Source of the DNA: Leptidea sinapis
Lineage: Eukaryota; Arthropoda; Insecta; Lepidoptera; Pieridae
NCBI RefSeq assembly: GCF_905404315.1
Contig: NC_066286.1
Location: forward strand, 5,525,501 to 5,589,500
DNA: 64,000 nucleotides
Direction of reading: 5' to 3'
This document shows positions 42,640-51,358 of the stretch, piece after piece. Below the pieces are notes generated by a model. It did not search any database. It was given only the letters and a program-made list of their open reading frames with translations, and was not told where the DNA came from. The translations under genes were made by a program, and so were the position numbers. The first letter of the stretch is position 1; the number at the start of each line of letters is the position of its first letter.

Positions 42640-42712
42640 TGTGTTGTGTGTTTTTGTGTGTGTGTGTGTGTGAGTGCCTGCGTGCGTGCATACGTGTGTG
42701 TGTATGAATATG
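42638..42712. repeat. TG-rich microsatellite
   Basis: GTGTGTGTGTGTGTG with interruptions (GAGTGCCTGCGTGCGTGC). CA-rich stretches at 54880-54935 and 58330-58372 may be LINE-tail relatives in reverse. Confidence 0.8.
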
Positions 42713-43337
42713 TGCTTTTTATTTATCAAATACTATACCTAATGTAAGTAGACATTAAAGAATAAGATATTCAGTAGCTTTGTAATTTATGTGCCTTAAC
42801 ATGTTCTTCAGTTTATAACTAAGTCCATATTATATTTTACAATGTATAATGTATAATTTTAGTATTAAATATTAATGTTTTTGTAAAGATATTGTCCCAA
42901 ATAGTTAAATTCGCGTTGAATGAATGTTTTAATGTTATCTTTATAAGTAAATATTGTATACGTTATATTATACAACGCCGCCGGACATTTTTGACGACCT
43001 CTTAATGGGCGATTGTGAGTCTATATTGTACGTCAATGGCGTAAGTATAATGGGTGGTCTGAATAGACGCCCTATATCACGAAGAATAAAAGGCGATAGG
43101 CGTGGTCCGTTGGTCAGTCTGGTAACTGGTTCAGAAATCACGAAGCCCTGTCCGCGATGCGTCATAGCTGTTACTGGGTACGTGCCAGGTACTTATTAGT
43201 ATGCTGAGTGTGTCAGGATTGTGGCACCCGCTATGGTCTATAAGGTATTCATAGAGCGGCTGAGGAAGCCGACACATTCCGGAGACCAGGAGCTCATATT
43301 TTGCAAGGTGCACCCAATATTTACAATAGAAAGAAAA
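42713..43337. other. Unassigned; coding-like island at 42960-43320
   Basis: AT-rich to 42960, then a GC-richer island with open frames on both strands (DDLLMGDCESILYVNGVSIM and LSPFILRDIGRLFRPPIILT). Resembles no family I can name. Confidence 0.3.
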
Positions 43338-43540
43338 TCTAATATATAAAATTCTCATGTCGCAGTGTTTGTTGTTAAACTCTTACTATCGTTATTTTTT
43401 TGACATTTTTTTAAATTTGTTTTATTATGAGTCAGCATTAAAAAATACATACAACTTCAAAATTCACCCATCTACGATCAACAGTTACTTTTGTATCGCG
43501 ATTTTAATATCGGCAATGCAACGTTTGCTGGGTCAGCTAG
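43338..43540 (+). mobile_element. Helitron-like element
   Basis: A|TCTAATATATAAAATTCTCA to GCTGGGTCAGCTAG|T. Shorter relative of 25867-26183. Confidence 0.75.
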
Positions 43541-43566
43541 TATTATATATAATACCGGTTATATAT

Positions 43567-43840
43567 ATGACAATAGGGGACGAGAAAAGCAAAACGGTCA
43601 GCTGAGGCAATGCAGTGCCGCTCAGGATTCTTGATAAACCCAAATCTGAGGGGCACTACGATTGCGCTCGTCACCTTGAGACATAATAATATGTTAAGTC
43701 TCATTTGCCCAGTGACTTCACTAGCTACGGCGCCCTTCAGACCGAAACACAGTAATGCTTACACATTACTGCTGCACGGCAGTAAATGGGGCCGTTGTGG
43801 TATCTAGCTGGCACTACCTGTGCAAAGGAGGCTCTTATGA
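43567..43840 (-). repeat. F1 repeat copy
   Basis: GGGGACGAGAAAAGCAAAAC to CCTGTGCAAAGGAGGCTC; lost ~30 bp after 'cagctga' (43600). Confidence 0.75.
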
Positions 43841-44274
43841 CAACCTGGACCTGGGACTGGGGCTTCCCTATTTTTTCTGTGCCCCGAGGAAGCTCAGGGC
43901 AAAATAATATATAAACTACCGTTGAGTACCAATCAGACATATATATATTTTGTTAGAAAACTTTAGCATAACGGTTTACATGATCCTTAAGTTTGAGACA
44001 TAAATACAGTTTAGAAAGATCATATAATTATGCTTATAAAGTAACCTACTAACACCTTATAATTACCGAAATACAAACAAAAGTTTTATTACAAATTCCA
44101 GCGTGAGCATAAATTAGAATAATTTATCTAAAAATAACTTGCTTCTTATTATTATTAGCAGTAAGGATTACTTTACATGTTTCGTATTGGATATTGTTTA
44201 TTATTTCAATAGGTATAGGAGAATAGAAGGTATAGGAGAGTTTGATTAGTCGTTAAAATTATTAACTTTATATC
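43841..44274. other. Nothing recognised
   Basis: AT-rich intron sequence. Confidence 0.4.
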
Positions 44275-44610
44275 ATGTCCCAGATACTTCAGTTGGTGCA
44301 AGGGCTGCAGCTTTGATTGCCGAAGACAGCAAACGTCGCAAATTAGTCGGTCTCAGTGAGTCTTACATCTTTGTGCCATCGAGAAACTTGGCCCGTTGGG
44401 CCCAGAGGCGCGGAGAATGTACATACTATCTACGCGCCTCAATAAGGCTACTGGAAAAGCAGCTATTTCGGTCAATGGGTCAGCCTAGCCATCCAACGGG
44501 AAAATGCTGCCAGTATTATTGGAACATAATGATAGTTTTAATTTTCGTAATCATAGTATTGTAAATATAGTATAAGCATTGTTTTCTCTGAATAAATTAA
44601 ATAAACTTAA
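44275..44610 (+). pseudogene. Retroelement ORF, C-terminal end
   Basis: One frame reads DTSVGARAAALIAEDSKRRK and LVGLSESYIFVPS; a shifted frame ends YFGQWVSLAIQRENAASIIG then T and a stop. The pattern 'GARAA..I..DSKRRKY..L...Y.FVP' with 'ISLAIQRGNAAS(I/V)LGT' is a conserved ending of some non-LTR retroelement proteins; the exact clade is uncertain. At least one frameshift near 44395. AATAAA occurs at 44591 and on. Confidence 0.6.
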
Positions 44611-44943
44611 TTTGTTAGTATGTAGCTATATACTGCAAGAATTAGTGTGGTATCCTACCAATTACGTAATAACAAAAGTACAATAGGTTTCGCACGCCGC
44701 GTGGTTATTCACTGTTCACATACGAGCTGACACTACAATATTTATTGACTCTTGATCAATGTGCTATCTACCCTTTTGGTTCCCATGGAATGAAATGGAG
44801 AGTGGAGTAAAAACCTCAGTGTAAGACATTGACAGACGAGGTTCAATTGTAGGTAATTTGCTCATACTATACGTACGGATGAAACGTAAAGAGAAAAATT
44901 TAAGGAAATAAAAATCTTAATTGTTGCATCTCAATATTTGACT

Positions 44944-45710
44944 ATATGATATGCCAACTGAGCTGTTTTGGCGCCAATCTCGGGGGTACCACATAATAAT
45001 ATAATAATATTTACACACTTTTTACACTAATTATCTTGCCCCAAGTTAAGCATATATAGCCTGTGTTATGGGTTACAAGACAATGATATATTTAATACAA
45101 TATACTTACTTAAACATACATATATTCATATAAACATACATATATACATTTAAACATTCATGACTCGGAAACAAACATCTATATATAAATGCTTGCACCT
45201 ACCGGGATTCGAACCCGGGACCTCTAGCTTAGTAGGTAGGATCGCTAACCACTCGGCTATAGAGGTTGTCACATGAAACGTGATACCCACTTGTGTTTAT
45301 AATACTCGAGGTATCATTATGGGGTTTAAGTTACGGGTTGCTAGAAAAACAAGCTTGGTTATTGTAAACAAAAAACGTGATTTATGATAGATTCGTGCTG
45401 TGAATGAAGCCACTCTTTCAGAATTGTACAAGAAATTGACTATTTTCCTAAACGCGTCAAAATAAAAATAATGCATTGAATTCTTTGTATTACTTTTTCT
45501 ATAGTGGACACGTTATAATATTTTGATCTTATGATTTCATAAAAATTAAAACAAAAATTCACTAAATAAATAATGTTCCCGTTGTATGCTTAACAAAAAT
45601 GGCCGCCGCCAGCTAAAGCCAAATAAATACTCATATATTTTGTTTCTCAAAAGTTTTGCACTTTGTTTTATTACTCTTAGAACCAAGAGCATCAAGAGCA
45701 TAGTTTATCT
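44944..45710. repeat. F10 repeat, copy B, interrupted by a SINE
   Basis: 'gatatgccaactgagctgtt', 'tggcgccaatctcgg', then the SINE at 44993-45270, then 'acatgaaacgtgatacccac' and on to 'ttagaaccaagagcatcaag'. Copy A has no SINE between 'gctgccac' and 'ttgaaacgtg', giving the empty site. Confidence 0.7.
44993..45270 (-). mobile_element. tRNA-headed SINE, copy 5
   Basis: Reverse copy, head at right: CGGGATTCGAACCCGGGACC, CACTCGGCTATAGAGGTTGT. Tail at left is ATAATAATATAATAATATT. Close to copies 1 and 3 in sequence. Confidence 0.85.
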
Positions 45711-45875
45711 GCATACGTTTCCACGGGGACTCGGTAGCATAGCTAGCCAGATCTTGCAGCGTGTCTGAAAATAGAGTTTATCTGATAAAGGTTACCTTAG
45801 GGAATGGAGCGACCGTCCTCAGGCTATTTTGTATAAATTGTGAGGCATTTATATTTAAATAAAACCTGAGTTTAT

Positions 45876-45975
45876 TTGCCCCCGTTCTTCTCAGTTCTGA
45901 GACATAAAATATTTTCGAATGGGTGTTCGTTTTTGACGTTGGATAAGTCATTATTAATTGAAATATTTGAATTTG
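45876..45975 (+). mobile_element. F3 LINE 3' UTR scrap
   Basis: CCCCGTTCTTCTCAGTTCTG to 'gaaatatttgaatttgata'. Confidence 0.65.
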
Positions 45976-46004
45976 ATAGCACAACGAGATCGTTACCTAT
46001 ACTT

Positions 46005-46220
46005 ATATTATAAAGTGTAGAGATTTGCTTGTTTGTATAAGAATAGGCTCCGAAACTACTGAACCGATTTAACCTGATTTAAACACTGTTGGAAACTACA
46101 TAATCCCCAAGTGACATAGGCTATCTCTCTCAAAAAAAATAGGAATCCTTTCTAAAACTCCAATAATGCAACAAAAGGTGTAAAAAAATATTCATTTGTA
46201 ACTTTACATCGCGTGCGCTG
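46005..46220 (+). mobile_element. Helitron-like fragment
   Basis: 'ttatattataaagtgtagag', 'ccgaaactactgaaccgatt', 'caagtgacataggctat'. No CTAG end; it runs into an F5 copy. Confidence 0.45.
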
Positions 46221-46640
46221 CGGAAAGTATTGATGAAAGAATAAAATAATGTACTACGATTTATGACGTATTAAACAGAACTACTTACTAGATCTCATTG
46301 AACCAATTTTCGGTGGAGGTTTGCATGGTAATGTACATCATATTTTTTGTTTAGTTTTAACATTCTTTGATTTACGAAGTTACAGAGAGGGGGGCATGTT
46401 TTACCTCTTTGGAAGTGTCTCTCGCGCAAACTATTCAGTTTAGAAAATATATATATTAGAAACATTAATATCATTTTTAAAGACCTATCCATAGATACCT
46501 ACCCCATACTTATGGGTTTGATGAAAAAATTTTTGACGTTCAGTTCGAAGTATGGTGAAACCCCCAAAATGTTGTGGTTAACAGAAATCATCTATTTACC
46601 AAGTTCTTATAGCTTCGGTCAAAAGTAAAGTATGATATAA
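46221..46640 (+). repeat. F5 repeat, copy 2
   Basis: 'gatctcattgaaccaatttt', CGGTGGAGGTTTGCATGGTA, 'cttatgggtttgatgaaaaa' and 'cgttcagttcgaagtatg', in the order of 10060-10560. Confidence 0.6.
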
Positions 46641-46844
46641 TAGTTGCTTTATTTTCTTAATTTATACAGTTTTATGTTTTATATTTTCGTGTAGGTACTT
46701 CACAAAGTTCATGTCGAGATAGCCCGTAAATGGGGTATACCATGTTAGGCATTATAAGTTATTAATATGTAAATATACCATAAGGCAACACACTATATAC
46801 AAGGTGGGCTTCCTAGTAAATAAAAAAAATTTAAACCTGTGCAG

Positions 46845-47034
46845 GTTCACCCGATATCAGTTGCAAAGCGCGTCGGTATTGAGTCCAGCAATAGTAGCGG
46901 CGGCGGCAAAGGGAATGGATCGGAGCCGTGGGGCGCGGCCGAGCTTGAGCTCCGCTACGAGGAGTACTTCGTGGAGCATGACGTGTCCACAGTAGAGGCC
47001 CGGACTGCCGCAGCGCTACTGCGGTTGGACGACA
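46845..47034 (+). CDS. Internal coding exon, probably exon 2 of the signal-peptide gene
   Basis: A CCTGTGCAG acceptor (ends 46844) and a strong A|GTGAGT donor (47035) bound 190 nt that are clearly GC-rich in AT-rich surroundings. The phase-0 frame encodes VHPISVAKRVGIESSNSSGG, GKGNGSEPWGAAELELRYEE, YFVEHDVSTVEARTAAALLR and LDD, then one base over. It has no stop. The previous exon (to 40485) also ends in phase 0, so they join without a shift. The Gly/Ser-rich part is followed by a charged, helix-friendly segment; no cysteine and no known domain is visible. NSS gives a possible N-glycosylation site if extracellular. A third exon starting in phase 1 must follow, beyond or in the repeats to the right. 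I do not recognise the protein. Confidence 0.65.
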
Positions 47035-47627
47035 GTGAGTACTCGCCCAGATCTACACCCAACTAAAACCCGGTATCCTCCAAAGCGGAGAGGAGTGGAG
47101 ACGAGAGGAGATAAGCCACGAAGTCAAGTCAGTGTCAAGCCTAAGACGGCTCGAGGTATACTGAGTGGGCCTCCGATTGATATTGTTTTCATATTCCTTT
47201 TTAAATTCCACTAGGTCTGTATTAATTATTCTTTATTATTGTTTCACATTATGTTGAAATTACGTATTTTGTTAAAGGTTCATTTGCTTAATGATATAAA
47301 TTTCGACCTAAAATGTCCTGCAGTGTAATTATGTTGCTAATAATTCTCTCCGCTTGATCCATATCCGCCGATACTAAGCGGAGAGAAATACATCTCCTCC
47401 GTCTTGGTGGTTACCGGGCCTTATGCCTGGTAGTGCGCAGTTGCAACTTGCTGTACCTATAGATAAAGAATATGTTATAGTACAAGTACAGAAGGCTCAC
47501 TCCGCAACATCAATTAAAGAACTAGGGACTCTTGCGTCCATACAATAAGGTGCATTTTAGATAGTATAGGCAATGAATACGTAGCTATCATTAATGGTTT
47601 TTTCAATATAATAATAATCACTTTAAA
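47035..47627 (+). other. Start of the following intron
   Basis: After the donor come 'gcccagatctacacccaact' and a purine-rich patch (GCGGAGAGGAGTGGAGACGA). The rest is unassigned up to the LINE insertion. Confidence 0.4.
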
Positions 47628-47640
47628 TTAGATAGTTTTA

Positions 47641-47725
47641 TAGGTTATAGGTTATAGGTTATCACGGGCTATTATCCGCAACTCGACGACTACAGCGCGC
47701 CTATTTTGCGTGGTGAGGAGGGCGG
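47641..47725 (-). other. LINE 3' UTR and terminal tandem repeat
   Basis: Short 3' UTR after the ORF2 stop. The extreme 3' end is TATAACCTATAACCTATA, i.e. a 7-bp unit repeated about three times in place of a poly(A) tail. It resembles but is not the insect telomere repeat (TTAGG). Confidence 0.75.
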
Positions 47726-50700
47726 CTAATCCTGCCACCCTAGTTCCTCAAGGTAATGTATCAAACCTCTGATGTCACCCATGACCTCGGGGAGAGTCCT
47801 CGGTGACCCCAGGTGTTTGGCCCGGTATGAGGCCACACTCCTACACTCCAAAATGACGTGTGCGGCCGTTTCGTCCGCCTCCGTGCAGGCTCTGCACAGT
47901 GGGCTGTCGGTGACACCTATATTGAACAGATGCTTGTTAAAAGGGCCGTGACCCGTTAGTACATGAGTTATTTTCCGTAACCTAGGTCGTGGAAGTTTTA
48001 CTAGCTTGCGAGAGAGCTTGGGGTCTATTTGTGGTAGAGCTTCTTTTGCTTGTCTACACCCACTTACGTTCATCCAGTACTTATTATGTAATTCCTTGGT
48101 GTGTTGGCGTATTACCTTCGTAGGCCAGCTAGGCGGGAGAGGGATAGTTGGTTCTGGTCCTTTTGCTGTCATCGCTGAGCCTCTCCTGGCCAATTCATCA
48201 GCGGCATCATTCCCTCGTGAGTTACTGTGTCCCTTTATCCATTGAAGAGTTACTTGGTTGTTATTTTCGCATAACTCCCTCAGACATTGGTGACAGTTGT
48301 ATATTAGCTTAGAGGTGATAGTGTGGCTTTGTAGGGCTTGTAGTACTGATTTGCTATCTGAAAGGATGCGGATGGAGTAGTCTTTTACCTTTCGAGTCAA
48401 AGTAGCAGTGACTGCTTCTATGATACCCATACATTCTGCTTGGAAGACAGTGTTATGAGCTCCTAGTGATGCAGCTATTCTTATATTTAGGTCATCCGAG
48501 AACACTCCGTATCCCGTGCCCGACCTTGTCTTTGAGCCATCTGTGAAAATCCTGAGGTTTTTTGTACTGAGGTCCTCTTTCAGTTCTTCATGCAGCTGTA
48601 TTTTGTATCTCTTATCGAATATGTATTCCTTTGGAGATCTATCACTTACTGCCAACAGCAGAGGCTCCTTTTCAATCACCTCATTTAGAACCTCTGGGTG
48701 TGGGGATTGAGTGGTTTTCCAAAGATTTAATGTCTTCAACCTTACTGCGGCGCAGGCCGCCTCTTGTTTTATATAGAGGTGTAGTGCCGGAAGATTCAGC
48801 ATAGCTTCTACAGCCGCGGTAGGTGTAGTTCGCATACATCCTGTGATAGCCATACCCGCTAGTCTTTGGAATCGTTGCAGTTTATTACAAGTAGTGATCA
48901 GCTTGGTGCGTGGCCACCATACAACTGCGCCGTAACATATCATAGGTCGTATCACAGCTGTGTAGAGCCATAGTACGATGTTCGGGGCAAGTCCCCATGT
49001 CTTTCCCAACATTCTACGGCATTGCCAGAAGGTTACGGTAGCTGTATTTATTTTTGTTTCCAAGTGGGCCGCCCAGTTTAACTTGCTGTCAAGTATAATT
49101 CCTAAGTATTTCACTTCGCTGTTTAGTTGGAGTTCGGTGTTAAACAGTTTTGGCAGTTTATAGTTACCCAGGACTCTTTTGTTTGTGAACATTACCAATT
49201 CTGTTTTATGTGGGTTGACTGATAGGTCGTTATCTATGCACCATCTTTCCACGATTTTCAATGCTGCATTTGTTACTTCACATGTAGTACTGGCAAACTT
49301 TCCGCTTATTAATATAGTTAGGTCGTCTGCGTAGCCTACCGTAAAGTAGTGATTTTCGTTTAGAGTGGTAATTAGATCATTTACTACCAAGTTCCATAAA
49401 AGAGGTGAGATAACTCCTCCTTGGGGGCAGCCTTTAGCTACAAATGCTTTCTGTGTCTCACTTTCATTTAGTAAAATCACTCTGTGTTTGAGCATGTTTT
49501 CAATCCATGATGACAGAGTTGTACATACTCCATGGCGGTGTAATGCTTCTTTTATTTTTGTAAATTTTGTCTTATCGAAGGCTCCTTCAATGTCCACGAA
49601 AGTTCCTAGACAAAAGGTTTTTTCCGAAAGTGCGCCCTCTATAACGTTCCCTACAGCGTGGAGTGCAGATTCGGTGCTTTTACCCTGACTGTATGCGTGT
49701 TGGTTGGGGTGTAGGGGTATGTTCTTAAGGTAATTCTCCCTCAGTTCTCTTTCACACAACCTTTCTAGGGTCTTTAGGGTAAAAGAGGTAAGGCTTATGG
49801 GTCTGTAAGATTTAGCGTTTGAATAGTCACTTTTACCTGGTTTAGGTATGAAGATCACTTTAACTTCCCTCCATATCCTAGGGATGTATCTATGCGCTAG
49901 ACACGCCCTGAAAATGTTGATCAGCCGGTTGTGGAGACCTTCTCCTCCCCATTGCAACAAGGCGGGAAAGATCCCATCAGGTCCTGCTGACTTAAAGGGG
50001 TGAAAGGAATTTATAGCCCACTTTATTTTATCGGTTGTCACCAACTTGTGTGCTTGTTGCCAGTCAGCTTCCTCAGCGGTTATGTTTTCATTTACCCACT
50101 CGATATGCTGCATTATTTTGCATCCTGGAAAGTGAGTTTCCGTCAGGACTCGCTCTGTTTCCTCTGGTGAGTTGGTAAATGTACCGTCAGGTTTCAGCAG
50201 GGATCCAAGGATTTGCCTGGGTTGGTTAGAGATTAATTTCCTTGCCCTGTTGGCCTGGTTATGGCATTGGATGCTGCTGCAAAATTTACGCCAGCCTTCT
50301 GATCTTCTGTATCTGATGCGTTTCTTGTATTCAGACTTACACTCTTTGTAGATGTCCCAGTCGTATTGATCGCCTGTGTTCATTGCGCGGTTCAGATGTC
50401 TCCTCACTTTTTTCCTGAGCCTTTCTAATTCAGGTCCCCACCAGGTCTGGGGTCTTGGTCTGTCTGATTGAGGGCTGGTGAGGGGACATGTAGCATGATA
50501 ACTGGCAGTCATGAATTCGTATATTTTTTCTATTTGGTTTTCGATGTTGTCTACTCCGATTATTCTGGCTGGGAGTGTTTCGTCCTTTAGACGCGATTCC
50601 ATCAGCGACTTGTACTGAGTAAGATTCGTTCTGCGGGGTTTCCTCTTGGGAGGCGGTGTAGTGATGTTTACCTCCATGTTAAAAAGTATCCATTTGTGGT

Positions 50701-51358
50701 CTGAGCAGGATGCTTCTTTCGACACATGCCAATTGGATATATAATCAGACACTCCCTCTGTTGCTAAGGTGATGTCTATAATTGTTTTGCTCCTTCTATT
50801 TACAAAGGTGGGTTCTGAACCTACATTCAAGATATTAAGGTTAGTAGAAAAAAGGTATTCAGTGAGTTGCTTACCCCTTTCGTTGGTTGTTTGCATGCCC
50901 CAGAGCGGGTGATGTGCATTGCAGTCTGCAGCCACAATAAGCTCGCTCTTGGTTGTCTCGCAGTAGTTCACCAGTTTGACAAGTTCTTCCGGCGGTGGGT
51001 CTTCCCCGTCCGGCATATAGACGGAGGCGACCACTATCGCTCTCTGGTGAGTTGGAAGGATGTGTCTGTCCAGTATTTTTATTGCGCATAAGTCTCTGTA
51101 ACAAAAATCTGTTAGGGGTTGCACATGTAGATTATTAGAAATGTAGATACAGGCTCTAGGGTGTTCTGGTCCTGAGTAATGTATAAGCTTACCTCCGATA
51201 TTGGAGAGATGGCATATCCGGCCCCGCCTAACCCACGGCTCCTGGATTAGGGCGAGAGCTGTAGGGTTAACCTCCAACCATTTCCGAAGTTGGGCCGTTG
51301 CGGTTTCGCTATGGTGGAGGTTTATTTGGATGGTGCTGCACTTAGAAGGGGATGCCAT
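47726..51358 (-). CDS. LINE ORF2: endonuclease, reverse transcriptase, RNase H
   Basis: Makes the DNA nick and copies the element's RNA into the genome. I chose the ATG at 51358 (MASPSKCSTIQINLHHSETA; 1,210 aa) because it overlaps the ORF1 stop, although the frame is open 23 codons further. Using the longer frame's numbering, the AP-endonuclease has QEPW (E63), SVYMPD (137), ADCNAHH (D168, N170), IDIT (218) and SDH (242-244). The RT has SAGPDG (480), motif A FVDIEGAFDK (610-619), motif B GCPQGGVISP (666-675) and YADD (699-702). RNase H has TDGS (D963), AE (E998), SDS (D1024) and HSNSRGNDAAD (D1074). A C-terminal C-x2-C-x8-H-x4-C lies at 1178-1195. No catalytic residue is missing, so it could be active. 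Confidence 0.95.
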   Translation of the reverse strand: MASPSKCSTIQINLHHSETATAQLRKWLEVNPTALALIQEPWVRRGRICHLSNIGGKLIHYSGPEHPRACIYISNNLHVQPLTDFCYRDLCAIKILDRHILPTHQRAIVVASVYMPDGEDPPPEELVKLVNYCETTKSELIVAADCNAHHPLWGMQTTNERGKQLTEYLFSTNLNILNVGSEPTFVNRRSKTIIDITLATEGVSDYISNWHVSKEASCSDHKWILFNMEVNITTPPPKRKPRRTNLTQYKSLMESRLKDETLPARIIGVDNIENQIEKIYEFMTASYHATCPLTSPQSDRPRPQTWWGPELERLRKKVRRHLNRAMNTGDQYDWDIYKECKSEYKKRIRYRRSEGWRKFCSSIQCHNQANRARKLISNQPRQILGSLLKPDGTFTNSPEETERVLTETHFPGCKIMQHIEWVNENITAEEADWQQAHKLVTTDKIKWAINSFHPFKSAGPDGIFPALLQWGGEGLHNRLINIFRACLAHRYIPRIWREVKVIFIPKPGKSDYSNAKSYRPISLTSFTLKTLERLCERELRENYLKNIPLHPNQHAYSQGKSTESALHAVGNVIEGALSEKTFCLGTFVDIEGAFDKTKFTKIKEALHRHGVCTTLSSWIENMLKHRVILLNESETQKAFVAKGCPQGGVISPLLWNLVVNDLITTLNENHYFTVGYADDLTILISGKFASTTCEVTNAALKIVERWCIDNDLSVNPHKTELVMFTNKRVLGNYKLPKLFNTELQLNSEVKYLGIILDSKLNWAAHLETKINTATVTFWQCRRMLGKTWGLAPNIVLWLYTAVIRPMICYGAVVWWPRTKLITTCNKLQRFQRLAGMAITGCMRTTPTAAVEAMLNLPALHLYIKQEAACAAVRLKTLNLWKTTQSPHPEVLNEVIEKEPLLLAVSDRSPKEYIFDKRYKIQLHEELKEDLSTKNLRIFTDGSKTRSGTGYGVFSDDLNIRIAASLGAHNTVFQAECMGIIEAVTATLTRKVKDYSIRILSDSKSVLQALQSHTITSKLIYNCHQCLRELCENNNQVTLQWIKGHSNSRGNDAADELARRGSAMTAKGPEPTIPLPPSWPTKVIRQHTKELHNKYWMNVSGCRQAKEALPQIDPKLSRKLVKLPRPRLRKITHVLTGHGPFNKHLFNIGVTDSPLCRACTEADETAAHVILECRSVASYRAKHLGSPRTLPEVMGDIRGLIHYLEELGWQD

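Noticed and set aside
42638..42712. Regulatory Z-DNA element
   Set aside because: TG-rich DNA could adopt Z form, but nothing in the sequence supports a role; recorded as a microsatellite only.
47639..47664. Telomeric repeat insertion
   Set aside because: The unit is ATAGGTT (7 bp), not TTAGG, and it is the 3' terminus of the LINE.
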